64,000 nucleotides of DNA, taken from assembly GCA_951394045.1 (NCBI GenBank), contig OX595991.1, positions 1,116,001 to 1,180,000 of the forward strand, given 5' to 3'. The notes beneath the pieces were generated by a model. That model did no database searches. It was not told where the DNA came from and saw nothing but the letters and a program-made list of their open reading frames with translations. This document shows positions 20,150 to 29,540 of the stretch, piece after piece. This stretch comes from Nitzschia sp. DOCU1. Taxonomy: Eukaryota; Bacillariophyta; Bacillariophyceae; Bacillariales; Bacillariaceae. How positions within the stretch are numbered: position 1 is the first letter of the stretch; every line of letters begins with the position of its first letter. Both the position numbers and the translations under genes were made by a program.

Positions 20150-23149
20150 TCAGCGAGGTACCCTACCGCATGGGTTCGAGACCAAGCTTGCACCGGCAAT
20201 AGTGCAACTGAATGCGGATCGTGGAATCCAGTTGGCGCGGTAGATCAAATCCTCGACGTCGGGTATCGCAGGGGTCGGTCGAACATTAGAACCAATGACC
20301 CGGCGATAGATTGTTTTCACGTCGGCAAGAATCGCTGCTGCCTCTTTTGGGAGAAGATCCCCCTGGGTGAAGCAGACACCACCACTGCAAGATTTGAAGA
20401 AGGCCACACCTTCTACAGCAGCATCAGCCGCAGAAGACTCTTTGAGAATGTTTATTATTTGGCGTTTGCGTTGAAGGGAGATATTGACCGCACGATTTGC
20501 TGAACGAACAGCTGCTTCGACCACGGATGATTGCAACTTTTCCGGTCCTTCCAGCAGCCTGGTCTGATGTTCCACTATTCTCCGGCTCAGTCTCCGCGTG
20601 TACGAAGCAATATTTTGGCTCAAGCCCACACAACAAACTCTCATACCAAATTTGTTGAAACTGATTTCGTATGCCAGTCCGGCTGGTGCACCCAGTTCGG
20701 CCTTGGATTTTTTGTTGCGGTGTTAGAAATGGCACTGTGCAGTTCAGAGTGGAGTTCCGACACTTACCAAGTCGCTAATGGCATATTCTAGAGACATCTT
20801 CCAAAGCTCGGCCCTTGCTGCCGACCTGGTGTTTGCTCGCGCAGGTCTCGAAGAGAGGAGTTGCAACACAAAGACGCAACGACACGACGGCTCCGGCGGG
20901 GCCCGTGGAAGTTGTAGCGTTGGCAAAACAGTGTCATGCGACGACACTCTTAGAATGGACCAGTAATCTCGAAGTATAGATGTTTGTGTCTGATCATCGC
21001 TGTCGTCGGGCTGTTTTTCATAGTAATCTTCTTTTGCCTCGCGTCTAAGAACTCTATTGAATACAGGCGGCAGAGTAGGCTTCAATGGGGGGTTGTTGCC
21101 GCTAGATCCAAACTGGTCGGGAATTCTTGGCGGTCGAATGGACGGAGGTATCAACGGATTAATAACCGGAGGTGATAATTCATCCTCCATTAGTCGGGCA
21201 ACAAGCCATTCATTTACTTTTCCTGTAAGTCGGAACATGTTGTCGTAATAATACCGAGCCCCTGTGATGGGTGATATGCTCCAGCTAGCCGGTGATAAAG
21301 GCGGGAAAGAATTTTCCAGGACATTCTTCTCGGCGAACTGAATCGTTTTCTTGGATGCAGTTGAAATTATGATTGCACTGCCTGGATCACTCATCAACAA
21401 CAGTGTTTGTTGCAAAGCCTTCTGAACCGATGCGATCCCCGCTCGATCTTGTGGCAGTGGAAATAGCCGCCATCCCGGTGTCCCAACCCCGTTGGGTCCT
21501 TGAGTCCCGTAGAGTTGGGCGTCAAAGGCCAATTCAACAGCGTCAGCTGGACGGGGTGCCAGAACATATCCATAGAGCTGTGCTACGGCAGCATAGTTCG
21601 CGAGAATCTCTCGACCTAACAGGAATGGATTCAAGGGATTGCCCTGTAACGAGTTGATGCTATCGTAGACCGCGGCAATCACAGACGAACGACTTGAAAA
21701 TCCCTGCTGTGTCAGTGTGATCTCCAGCTTAAGAATCTGAAACCCTGGTACATCCGCCGGGAATGAAATCCTTGGTAATCCTTGCGTTCCATCGGGTACC
21801 CAATTCCGTCGTTTCAACAGCGTGTACAAGGAACCAGGCCCTCGTCGACCAAGAATCTGCGATAGAATAAAGCCAATCTGCGTTGCCGTCACAATATTTC
21901 GTCCTTGTCTCATTTCCCCATAATCAAAATTCAACCCCCATTGAAAGGAAATCTTTTCCAAATCTTCTCCAGGTCCATTGCCACTCTGTCGTCGATACAA
22001 ACAGATTGTGGCCAGCCTGTTTTGTCTGGGAAAGAAGTCTGGAAAGGTTCGAAGTTCAGCGTCTGTTGTATTTCGCTCCTTGGACAATGCCATGACAAAC
22101 GGAGAAACCCAGGCTTCCAGCGCCGAAAGCTCGTTGGGTGAAATGACGACCAGCACGGCTCGCTCAGGTTGATACCGCTCCTTGAAGAATTGAATCAAAC
22201 GTTCCCCCACATCGACACCATTCCTTGCGGGGATCGTCTCCAAAGTATCCAAGCTTCCAGCACTTTGCCTCGCATAAGGATGATCTTGATTGATCAATGA
22301 TTTTGTCAAATATAATTCTCGGAAAAACCCATCCGCACTATCAAACTCGGAATTCACACGTCGAATTTCCCGCTTCAACGTTTCTTCATCATGACAGACT
22401 TGGGCAATGATTTCTTGCTGGAATATTCTCGCAAACCGCTCCAAGGCCTCTTGAAAGGCTTCAATGGGACAATTGAAATGAAAACACACCTTTTCGTAGG
22501 CGGTGAATCCATTGCTACTCCCATCCACGTCAGTCAACCATTCTTCAAAATCTTGATACTTGTTGCGAGTGAGTTGTCGTCTCGACGTCCTAGAAGAGAG
22601 TGCCATGTGTTCCATAAGGTGAGCCATGCCACTCAAGCCGGGTGGATCCGAAAACTGCCCTGCCCCACCAATGGTCAAGGCTGCCGATGCCTGGCGGACT
22701 ACCTTGTCGCTCACTAATAGAACCTGTATGCCATTGGCGAGTCGGATAGTTTTGTAGTGTCGGAAGGTAGAAAATGGAACGACGGAACTTTCGGTGGCTG
22801 CTGAATCCTTGTCTAAGTCAAAACGCTCAATGTTACTTGAAGTGGCAGCTAAAGCAGGTGGCTCTGATGCAGTCCAAATATTCCAGCTAGCTCCAGTCGC
22901 GGCGCTCCATGCCACAAATTGTCTTCTCGAGAAATCTTGGCAATTACACTCGTCGGTCGTCTCGGCGGATCTTGAATTATCGTCGTTCTCATTGGTGTGC
23001 CCCTGCAGGAGTTTTGGTGTTGGCTGTCTCCAAGTTTGGTGGTCCGCTGTAGAAAACGAGACACGATGACTTTGGTGAAGAAAGCCATGGACCTTCCAGT
23101 GATAAGCCAGAAGCATCAAGCAGCGGACCGTTGCTGTCCATTTCTTCAT
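20150..23149 (-). CDS. M16-family (pitrilysin/insulysin-like) zinc metallopeptidase, thylakoid-lumen type presequence
   Basis: Predicted 977 aa from exons 23149-20768 and 20701-20150 (66-bp intron, phase 0). The inverted zinc motif HLMEH lies at residues 177-181, with a downstream Glu in the ETLKREIRRVNSEF segment about 76 residues later, so the active site is complete. The length fits a single-chain M16 enzyme with active and inactive halves. Residues 1-25 look like a signal peptide. SRRQF (74-78), a hydrophobic stretch and PALAA (98-102) follow, like a Tat-type lumen signal. I infer a plastid, probably lumenal, enzyme that degrades peptides or presequences. The splice acceptor is the only one that keeps the frame with the conserved C-terminal part; its upstream tract is A-rich, so this junction is less certain. 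Confidence 0.82.
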
Positions 23150-23645
23150 GGGACGAGTGTGCTACCAGCAGGATGCCCTGCCCAATCACCACAGCACTCT
23201 GTCCAGAAAGCTTCTGTCTAGGATCTTTGGGCGAAACGTAACGCCTTGGAAGAACGAATGGCAGTTGGTGGTTTTACTACCAAGGCAACATGAGCAGCCA
23301 AGCAGCACCGTGCCCAATGTCAACGTATCCATCTCATTGTTTTCTCGGCAGCAGAATGGTTTTCCCGCCATTTTTTCATCAGAACACGTCACTCTCTCTG
23401 CCGAAGTCGAAGGAGTCATGGACTTTCCTGCTTTTTGCCGGTAGGCGGCCAGATACCACGATCTTTCATATGTTTGTCCAGTTTTTGTGTGGCAGCGATT
23501 GCTTCGCTCCGATACTCAGCTCATGACCATGACGGCAGGAGGCCGCCGAAGCATATCTGCTGTTGAGGGGACCAAATCAGATCCACCCATTTCACCTCGT
23601 TTTGATAACCTTCTTTTTTAATTGATTGAATAGAGTAGAGTCACC
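23150..23645. other. divergent promoter region (M16 peptidase / Tom40)
   Basis: About 500 bp between divergent genes. Overlapping small ORFs on both strands (23148-23444 plus, 23186-23419 minus) are not supported by any motif. Confidence 0.45.
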
Positions 23646-24776
23646 ATGGGAGCTACGGGGTCCAAAGTCGAGTCGGGACATGCCGCGTTGCCGCCAACGG
23701 CAGTCGCCTTTTTCTCACAACCCACAGTCACACTCTGTGAGGATTCCCCGCCACCACCAATACCTCCCGTATCAGACGCCTCTTCCACGTCCCTTCCTCT
23801 AGACTCCAAACCGGAAGATGACGCCATTGCCAAGGCAGCTGCTAGTGCATCGGCGTACACCAATCCAGGACCATACGAACAGGCGTCCCAAGATGCCAAG
23901 CGGCTGGTCATGTTGGATACACACGATGGCTTCCGGTGTGACATCAACAAGCAACTGAGCCCGTACATGGCAGTGGTACATAGTTTCTGGCTGGGCACAA
24001 ATATGATTCCGGACGGCCGCAAGAAGACATACACATGGCTAACGCAGGTCGCCGATGAATCTTCGCTCTACATGGCTCGAGTGGATCCGGATCGGATGAG
24101 CGTCGATGGACGCATTCACAAAGCCTTGCTGGGTGGACTCATCATGACGAAACTACAGGTTGGAGTGTCCGCTGAGGGACAAGCTGATCAGATGTTGGCC
24201 GAAGCCGATGTCAATGGACAGTCGTGGTCTGCCAATGTCAAATATGGAAGTGTGGCAGGTGGGCTCATGTATGGATGCAATTACTATCAAGCCATTACTC
24301 CAAAGTTCAGTATGGGAGGAGAAGGCATGTATATTGGTGTTAATAACAGTTTGGCGGCGAGTTATATCCTCAAGTATAGTATTCCTGCAGAGGGAGACGA
24401 AGTGCCCACCAAAAGGCCAGGTCCGCCTGGCATGCCCCGAGCTGAACCCCCATCTTCGACCATTGTGGCAAGTTTTAGTGCCAACCAAGGGCTGACATTG
24501 AATTACAAGCGTGTCGTGACTCCTCAAAGAGTGACATTGGGTGCCGAGCTTAATGCCAATCCCATGACGCTAGAGTCGGCCGTAGTGTTGGGTGCGGAAT
24601 TCGCTTGGAGTCGTTCCAAGCTTGGTGTGACGGTAGATGGAAACGGAAAGATGCAAAGTTTACTGGAAACCAAACTGGGGAAGGAACCTGGTCAACCAAA
24701 ACTGAATCTCTGTGCTGAATTGGATCATATGAATGATGAAATGCGGTTTGGATATGGTCTATCGATTGACGGATAG
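23646..24776 (+). CDS. TOM40: Tom40-like mitochondrial outer-membrane import channel
   Basis: Predicted 376 aa, single exon, with ATG in a CACCATGG context. After a Pro/Ser-rich N-terminus of about 85 residues, the segment HDGFRCDINKQLSP and HSFWLGT matches the first strands of the eukaryotic porin/Tom40 family, which forms a 19-strand beta-barrel. Alternating polar/hydrophobic strands and Gly-rich turns continue to the end. The last strand (RFGYGLSIDG) fits the beta-signal used for insertion by the SAM complex. There is no cleavable presequence, as expected for Tom40. It would form the pore through which nuclear-encoded precursors enter mitochondria. VDAC is the alternative porin-family identity, but the N-terminal motif favours Tom40. 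Confidence 0.85.
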   Translation: MGATGSKVESGHAALPPTAVAFFSQPTVTLCEDSPPPPIPPVSDASSTSLPLDSKPEDDAIAKAAASASAYTNPGPYEQASQDAKRLVMLDTHDGFRCDINKQLSPYMAVVHSFWLGTNMIPDGRKKTYTWLTQVADESSLYMARVDPDRMSVDGRIHKALLGGLIMTKLQVGVSAEGQADQMLAEADVNGQSWSANVKYGSVAGGLMYGCNYYQAITPKFSMGGEGMYIGVNNSLAASYILKYSIPAEGDEVPTKRPGPPGMPRAEPPSSTIVASFSANQGLTLNYKRVVTPQRVTLGAELNANPMTLESAVVLGAEFAWSRSKLGVTVDGNGKMQSLLETKLGKEPGQPKLNLCAELDHMNDEMRFGYGLSIDG

Positions 24777-25275
24777 AGCGCAGGGAAAAACGATCATCAG
24801 TAGTAAGGGCGGGACAGCTCAAGATTTTCACAATCGTCGTATTCGTAACAATAGTACTTGCATACCTGAAGGATGCTTTTCTCTGAAGATACTTGGATAG
24901 AAATGATGGTGTTCGAAGCATTCTTTGATGCCACCAGAGTAGGAAAGACACGAGGCTATTTTCATCCCTGGTCGAACAGAGGGAATGGTCGAATGAATCA
25001 AAACATACGAGCGAACGACCCAGCTGATTACAAGAATTGAGCACGACGCTCCCGCTCACACGGATAAACGGGCATATCCGCACCCTTCGGCCCGCATCAC
25101 AGCATCTCTCGCAAAGGATTTGCCTTCAACACGTCACAGAAAAACTCGCTCCAATCACCACGAGAGAAAATGATGCCTCAACTGATCATCGTCGCCTCGT
25201 CGCGTCGTTGTCAAATCTTTCGTCGAAACTCGTTCAGCAGTACGTATCCACATTGTCCTTCTTATTCCTGACACC
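24777..25275. other. intergenic upstream of the five-repeat lumen protein
   Basis: About 500 bp. A minus-strand open frame (24550-25083) crosses into the Tom40 coding region and looks like a shadow. The stretch should include the promoter of the downstream gene, but no element is clear. Confidence 0.45.
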
Positions 25276-25983
25276 ATGAAGACCACCGCAGTTGCTATTC
25301 TGGCCTTGGCTGCCTCGGCGAATGCCTTTGCCCCTGCTGTCCGCCAAGCAGCATCCACAACTGAGTTGCATGCTGAAACCCGACGAGAGGCTCTTGGAGC
25401 CATCGGAGCCGCTCTAGGTGCTCTTGCTCTTCCCGGAGTTAGCAATGCCCTTACCAATCCTGCATTGCAAACGTTTAAGGCCGGTAAGGCCACCAAGGGA
25501 CAGTTCATCCCCGGAAAGGGGCTTCGCAGCCGAGAAGAGGAAAACTTAATGGCCGTCAATAACCCGGCACTTCAAACCTTTAAGGGTCGTAAGCCCACCA
25601 GGGGACAATTCATCCCCGGAAAGGGTCTTCACAATCAAGAAGAAAACTTGCTAGCCCTCAATAACCCGGCACTTCAAACTTTCAAAGGTGGAAAGAAGAC
25701 AAAGGGACAATTCATCCCAGGCAAGGGTCTCAAACATAACGAATCGTTTGATGAATTGCTAGCGCTCAATAACCCTGCACTTCAAACTTTCAAGGGCGGA
25801 AAGAAGACAAAGGGACAATTCATCCCAGGCAAGGGCCTCAAACAGCGCGAATCGTTTGATGAGTTGCTAGCGCTCAATAACCCGGCACTTCAAACCTTCA
25901 AGGGCGGAAAGAAGACAAAGGGACAATTCATCCCAGGCAAAGGTCTCAAACTGAGCGAATCGTTTGATGAGTTGATGGGCTAG
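25276..25983 (+). CDS. thylakoid-lumen-targeted five-repeat protein, unknown function
   Basis: Predicted 235 aa. Residues 1-18 form a signal peptide ending ANA|FAP, the classic diatom plastid motif. TRREALG (35-41), a hydrophobic run and VSNA (55-58) form a twin-arginine lumen signal. The whole mature part is five tandem repeats of 34-36 residues: 61-95, 96-129, 130-165, 166-201 and 202-235. Each starts NPALQTFK and contains GQFIPGKGL, then a variable acidic link (EEENLMAVN, ESFDELLALN). Repeats 3-5 are almost identical. The mature repeats are basic and lack Cys. I do not recognise a named family. A multivalent lumen protein, or a precursor cut into five short peptides at the acidic links, are both possible. 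Confidence 0.88.
   Translation: MKTTAVAILALAASANAFAPAVRQAASTTELHAETRREALGAIGAALGALALPGVSNALTNPALQTFKAGKATKGQFIPGKGLRSREEENLMAVNNPALQTFKGRKPTRGQFIPGKGLHNQEENLLALNNPALQTFKGGKKTKGQFIPGKGLKHNESFDELLALNNPALQTFKGGKKTKGQFIPGKGLKQRESFDELLALNNPALQTFKGGKKTKGQFIPGKGLKLSESFDELMG
25456..25980 (+). repeat. five tandem in-frame coding repeats of 102-108 bp
   Basis: Units start at 25456, 25561, 25663, 25771 and 25879. Units 3 to 5 differ by only a few bases, so expansion is recent or homogenised. Every unit keeps the phase and begins with AAYCCNGCAYTKCAAAC. The variable link is longer by two or three residues in units 3 and 4. Confidence 0.9.
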
Positions 25984-26079
25984 ATTGGTATTGCGGCGAA
26001 AAGCAAATAGGTGAAAAATAGACGAAAATGTATTTTTTATTCTGCGTGACTCGTTTACTTGTTATGCCATACTAGCCTG

Positions 26080-27675
26080 CTATGAGCCATCGTCTGTGAC
26101 CGCAAGGATTGATGTGGGAGCCCCTGATGGCGTGATCTTGGAGGGCCAGTCAATAATGTTGTGATAGGCCTGTGCAACTTGGAGAGTCTTGGCATCGTCA
26201 CCGCGTCGGCTGAAGAGTTGTACACCCATGGGCAGGCCGTTTTTTCCAAATCCTGCAGGAACGGTTGAACAGGGTAGTCCACCCAATGTCACCGGGACGC
26301 AGACTTGCATCCAACGATGATAGGTGTCCATCTCCTTTCCACTAATCTCCTTGGGCCACTTCCACTCTTGCGGGAACGGAAAAAGCTGGGCGCTGGGTAA
26401 TGCAAGAATATCGTAATCTTCAAACAGTTTTTCCAGGCGTTCTGCGTATGACTCCCGAACTTTTCCGGCTTCGGCCAGGTCAGCATCGGAAACTTGCAGC
26501 CCCTGGGATATCTCCCACTGTAGCTCTTCCTTGATGGGAGAATTGTTGCCTAGAAGAATATCCATATTGAACGATTGTGAGAAAAGCGCCGCCACCGTTG
26601 CAAATCGGATCCGATTCCAACTGGTCCAAAGATCGTCAAGAGGAAAGACTTCAGTTGAAATCATATCATCCACTACGGCCCCCTTCTTTTCGAACCGTGA
26701 AAGAGCTTCTCGACATAACTCCAGAATCCCGATTTCAAACGGCAAAGACCCACCCCAGTCTCCGAGCCAACCAATTCTTAGCGTTCCAAGTTCCAACTGG
26801 GCACTCAAAACGGTCGAGGAGTCAAAGACTTCCTTCCCACCCGCCATGGTTTCTAATAGCATGGCACAATCCATGGGCGTTCTTGCCATGGGCCCCGCCG
26901 TTGACGTAGGATACGGGAGAGGATTTTTCTTGGATGCCAATGCACCACGAATCAAACCCGCCGTCGGTCGATGACTGTAAATACAGTTCCATCCCGCCGG
27001 ATTGCGTAATGACCCCATCATATCCGTCCCATCGGCCAGACACAACATGCGAGACGACACCGCAACTCCAGCTCCACCACTGCTCCCACCCGCACTTTTT
27101 GTCAAATCAAATGGATTCAATGTGGTTCCCCATCGTTCATTGTAGGTATGTGATCCCAATCCATTTTCGGGAGAGTTGGTTTTTCCAATGATAATGGCAC
27201 CTGCTCGGATCATTTGATCGACAAAATAATCCGAAAATGTAGGTACAAAGTTTTTGGAAAGACGACTCCCTCCCATGGTTGTGGGAATACCCTTGACATT
27301 GGAAATGTCCTTGATTGCCATGGGAATTCCATGGAGCCATCCTTGGCGAGGCCCTTGATCGGCAGCCCGGGCCTCGTCCAAGAGTGTTTGACGATCTCGT
27401 AATAGAATAATGGCGCGGCACTGAGGATTGATCTCATCGATCCAATCCAGTGTGACTTGCATGACTTTTTCACAAGAAACTTGTTTGGTCTCAATGGCGC
27501 GAGATAGTGACAAGGCGTCCATGTTGAGAATGTCATTCCAGTTGGTTCGTTTGGCCGATGATTGTGTCATTTCGGCCGAGAAGCACGAGCAGAGTGTCAC
27601 GTGAACGACCAGCAGTAGAATCCAGCAGGATAATGATAAGAACACGTTGGATTGAGGACGAAACTGTTTCTTCAT
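26080..27675 (-). CDS. amidase-signature family hydrolase with signal/anchor sequence
   Basis: Predicted 531 aa from ATG 27675 (ACACCATGAAG context); an in-frame ATG 30 nt upstream (27705) is possible. Residues ~11-31 are strongly hydrophobic, a signal peptide or anchor. The Ser-cisSer-Lys triad is readable: Lys122 (MAIKD), Ser198 in SAGGSSGG, and Ser222 in GTDMMGSLRNPAG. The family hydrolyses amide bonds (GatA, fatty-acid amide hydrolase, indoleacetamide hydrolase). The residue before the nucleophile region is Met-Gly instead of Gly-Gly, a small deviation. The substrate cannot be assigned. A GatA role is unlikely because of the secretory N-terminus and the absence of a recognisable tRNA-amidotransferase tail. 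Confidence 0.87.
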   Translation of the reverse strand: MKKQFRPQSNVFLSLSCWILLLVVHVTLCSCFSAEMTQSSAKRTNWNDILNMDALSLSRAIETKQVSCEKVMQVTLDWIDEINPQCRAIILLRDRQTLLDEARAADQGPRQGWLHGIPMAIKDISNVKGIPTTMGGSRLSKNFVPTFSDYFVDQMIRAGAIIIGKTNSPENGLGSHTYNERWGTTLNPFDLTKSAGGSSGGAGVAVSSRMLCLADGTDMMGSLRNPAGWNCIYSHRPTAGLIRGALASKKNPLPYPTSTAGPMARTPMDCAMLLETMAGGKEVFDSSTVLSAQLELGTLRIGWLGDWGGSLPFEIGILELCREALSRFEKKGAVVDDMISTEVFPLDDLWTSWNRIRFATVAALFSQSFNMDILLGNNSPIKEELQWEISQGLQVSDADLAEAGKVRESYAERLEKLFEDYDILALPSAQLFPFPQEWKWPKEISGKEMDTYHRWMQVCVPVTLGGLPCSTVPAGFGKNGLPMGVQLFSRRGDDAKTLQVAQAYHNIIDWPSKITPSGAPTSILAVTDDGS

Positions 27676-28115
27676 GGTGTAGTTTCGTTTCTGTTTTTGA
27701 TGCATGCATCAGTATAGTGGAGACGACCATCGATGGATATAGCCAACATTGCCGAGGGGGCGGCGTCATCGTCACATCGGCAGCGCGCGTCATGTTGGTG
27801 TGAAAAAAGCGAGCTCTCATTGTTTCGCGGGACTGGGGAATTCGTGACTCCCTCCAAAGATCGGCGATGATGATGATGATGATGTCATCACTTTTCGGCG
27901 CGACGACAAAAGAAAAAAGTGAAGGCTTCACTCCATCTTCTTTCAACCCCGAACGACATGATGACATCAAAGTCCTATGACTGAATGAATCTTCTCATTT
28001 TCCTCAAAGCGACCCTTTTAAAAGCCGTTAGAGTTCCGTGCAGTTTGCAGTGGTTGCAATAGTTCCAAGGAGGTAGTGAACGAGCTGTACCCTGGTCAAG
28101 AAGTCATTACAAGCA
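27676..28115. other. divergent promoter region (amidase / aminotransferase)
   Basis: About 440 bp with no gene. A run of GAT/ATG triplets (about 27865-27885) and a CCTTTTAAAAG sequence near 28015 (a possible TATA-like element about 100 bp upstream of the aminotransferase) are the only features seen. Confidence 0.45.
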
Positions 28116-29465
28116 ATGCGATTATTGTGGTCGCCACTGTTGCGACGTGGTAGTGGGCACGATTGGATGCCCAAGAACATCCGTGGAATGACCAGCATCT
28201 CCAATTATGATCGGTATTTGACGCCTACCAGTCAACGCCGTCAACCAAGTCCGATCCGAAAGTTGCAACCCTTGGTGTCACTTCCTGGGATGATTTCCTT
28301 GGGGGGAGGGTTGCCTAATCCGGATTTGTTCCCCGTCACGAGCATGTCCTTTGGTTTAAAGGTGCCCAACCATGATAGCGTCGACATTACACTTTCTCAA
28401 GGTGAATTAAATGATGCACTGCAATACTCTCCTACCTCGGGAATTCCAAAATTGCATTCTCAGCTCAAGGCATTGCAATGTCGCGAACATTCTTTGGACG
28501 ACGAGGAGACTCCTGTGGCATTAGCCATTACCGTCGGAAGCCAAGATGGATTCTGCAGGGCCATTGAAATGTTGATTGAACCGGATAGTGATGACGTCGT
28601 CTTTTTAGAAACGCCAACCTACTCTGGAGCTCTCTCGTTTCTACAGCCACATGGGGCCAAATTGGTGCCGGTCCCCATTGACGAACATGGATTGGTTCCC
28701 TCGGAGCTGCGAGCTGCCCTAGAAAAGGAATTGAACGGAGACAAAAAACTTCGTCGTCGAGTCTTGTACACGATTCCAACGGCACAGAATCCATCCGGTG
28801 CAACCCTTGCGCAATCGAGGCGACAAGAAATCTACCAACTCTCCCAAGAATTCGACTTGATTCTTCTCGAGGATGATCCCTACTGGTTTCTTCACCCTGA
28901 TCGCAAATCATTCAACTCCTTTCTATCTTTAGATACAGACGGTCGAGTGCTACGGTTTGACAGCATGAGCAAACTCATTAGTTCCGGACTGAGAATGGGG
29001 TTTGTAACAGGCCCGAGCCCACTCATTGAAAAAATCAACTTTCACATTCAAGCTACCAATCTACACAATTCAGGGGTATCGCAAGTTATACTGTCCAAAA
29101 TCTTGGAGGAATGGGGAGAAGAAGGTTTCAATGCTCATTGTCAACAAGTCGCCGACTTTTACTGCCAAAAACGCGATTCATTGGCTCGGTCTGCCAAAAT
29201 GCATCTGACAGGCTTGGCCGAATGGCACGTACCCGATGCTGGCATGTTTTTGTGGTTTCGATTGTTGGGTATTGATAATACCAAAACCTTGATTGAGGAA
29301 AAGGCAGCCAAGAGCAACATTTTGTTGGTACCAGGACAAGCCTTTAGACCGCTGGACGAACCGTCCGACTTCGTCCGGGCTTCCTTTTCCACTGCCTCGG
29401 AGGAAGATATGGACTTGGCCATGCAGCGCTTGGCGAAAGTGATAAAAGATCATGGAACGCAATGA
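28116..29465 (+). CDS. AADAT: kynurenine/2-aminoadipate aminotransferase-like PLP enzyme
   Basis: Predicted 449 aa, fold-type I aminotransferase. From memory of the family it aligns along its length with AADAT/KAT II: QPSPIRKL and PGMISLGGGLPNPDLFP at the N-terminus, ALQYSPTSGIP, GSQDGFCRA, the ETPTYSG strand, QNPSG, EDDPYWFL, and Lys286 in SMSKLISSGLRMGF as the PLP Schiff-base residue. WGEEGF, LTGLAEWHVPDAGMFLW and RASFS follow. The enzyme transfers the amino group of aminoadipate or kynurenine to 2-oxoglutarate, in lysine and tryptophan breakdown. The N-terminal ~25 residues are basic and hydroxylated and could be a mitochondrial presequence. Single exon, divergent from the amidase. Confidence 0.9.
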   Translation: MRLLWSPLLRRGSGHDWMPKNIRGMTSISNYDRYLTPTSQRRQPSPIRKLQPLVSLPGMISLGGGLPNPDLFPVTSMSFGLKVPNHDSVDITLSQGELNDALQYSPTSGIPKLHSQLKALQCREHSLDDEETPVALAITVGSQDGFCRAIEMLIEPDSDDVVFLETPTYSGALSFLQPHGAKLVPVPIDEHGLVPSELRAALEKELNGDKKLRRRVLYTIPTAQNPSGATLAQSRRQEIYQLSQEFDLILLEDDPYWFLHPDRKSFNSFLSLDTDGRVLRFDSMSKLISSGLRMGFVTGPSPLIEKINFHIQATNLHNSGVSQVILSKILEEWGEEGFNAHCQQVADFYCQKRDSLARSAKMHLTGLAEWHVPDAGMFLWFRLLGIDNTKTLIEEKAAKSNILLVPGQAFRPLDEPSDFVRASFSTASEEDMDLAMQRLAKVIKDHGTQ

Positions 29466-29540
29466 CCAAATAAGGGACGGAGTTGTAAATGGACATGCGC
29501 AGCCATGACAAACTACTCCGCAGCCAAACCAAATTAGCTA

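Noticed and set aside
24550..25083. 177-aa minus-strand ORF overlapping the Tom40 3' end
   Set aside because: Overlaps convincing coding sequence on the other strand; no motif, low complexity, no promoter evidence.
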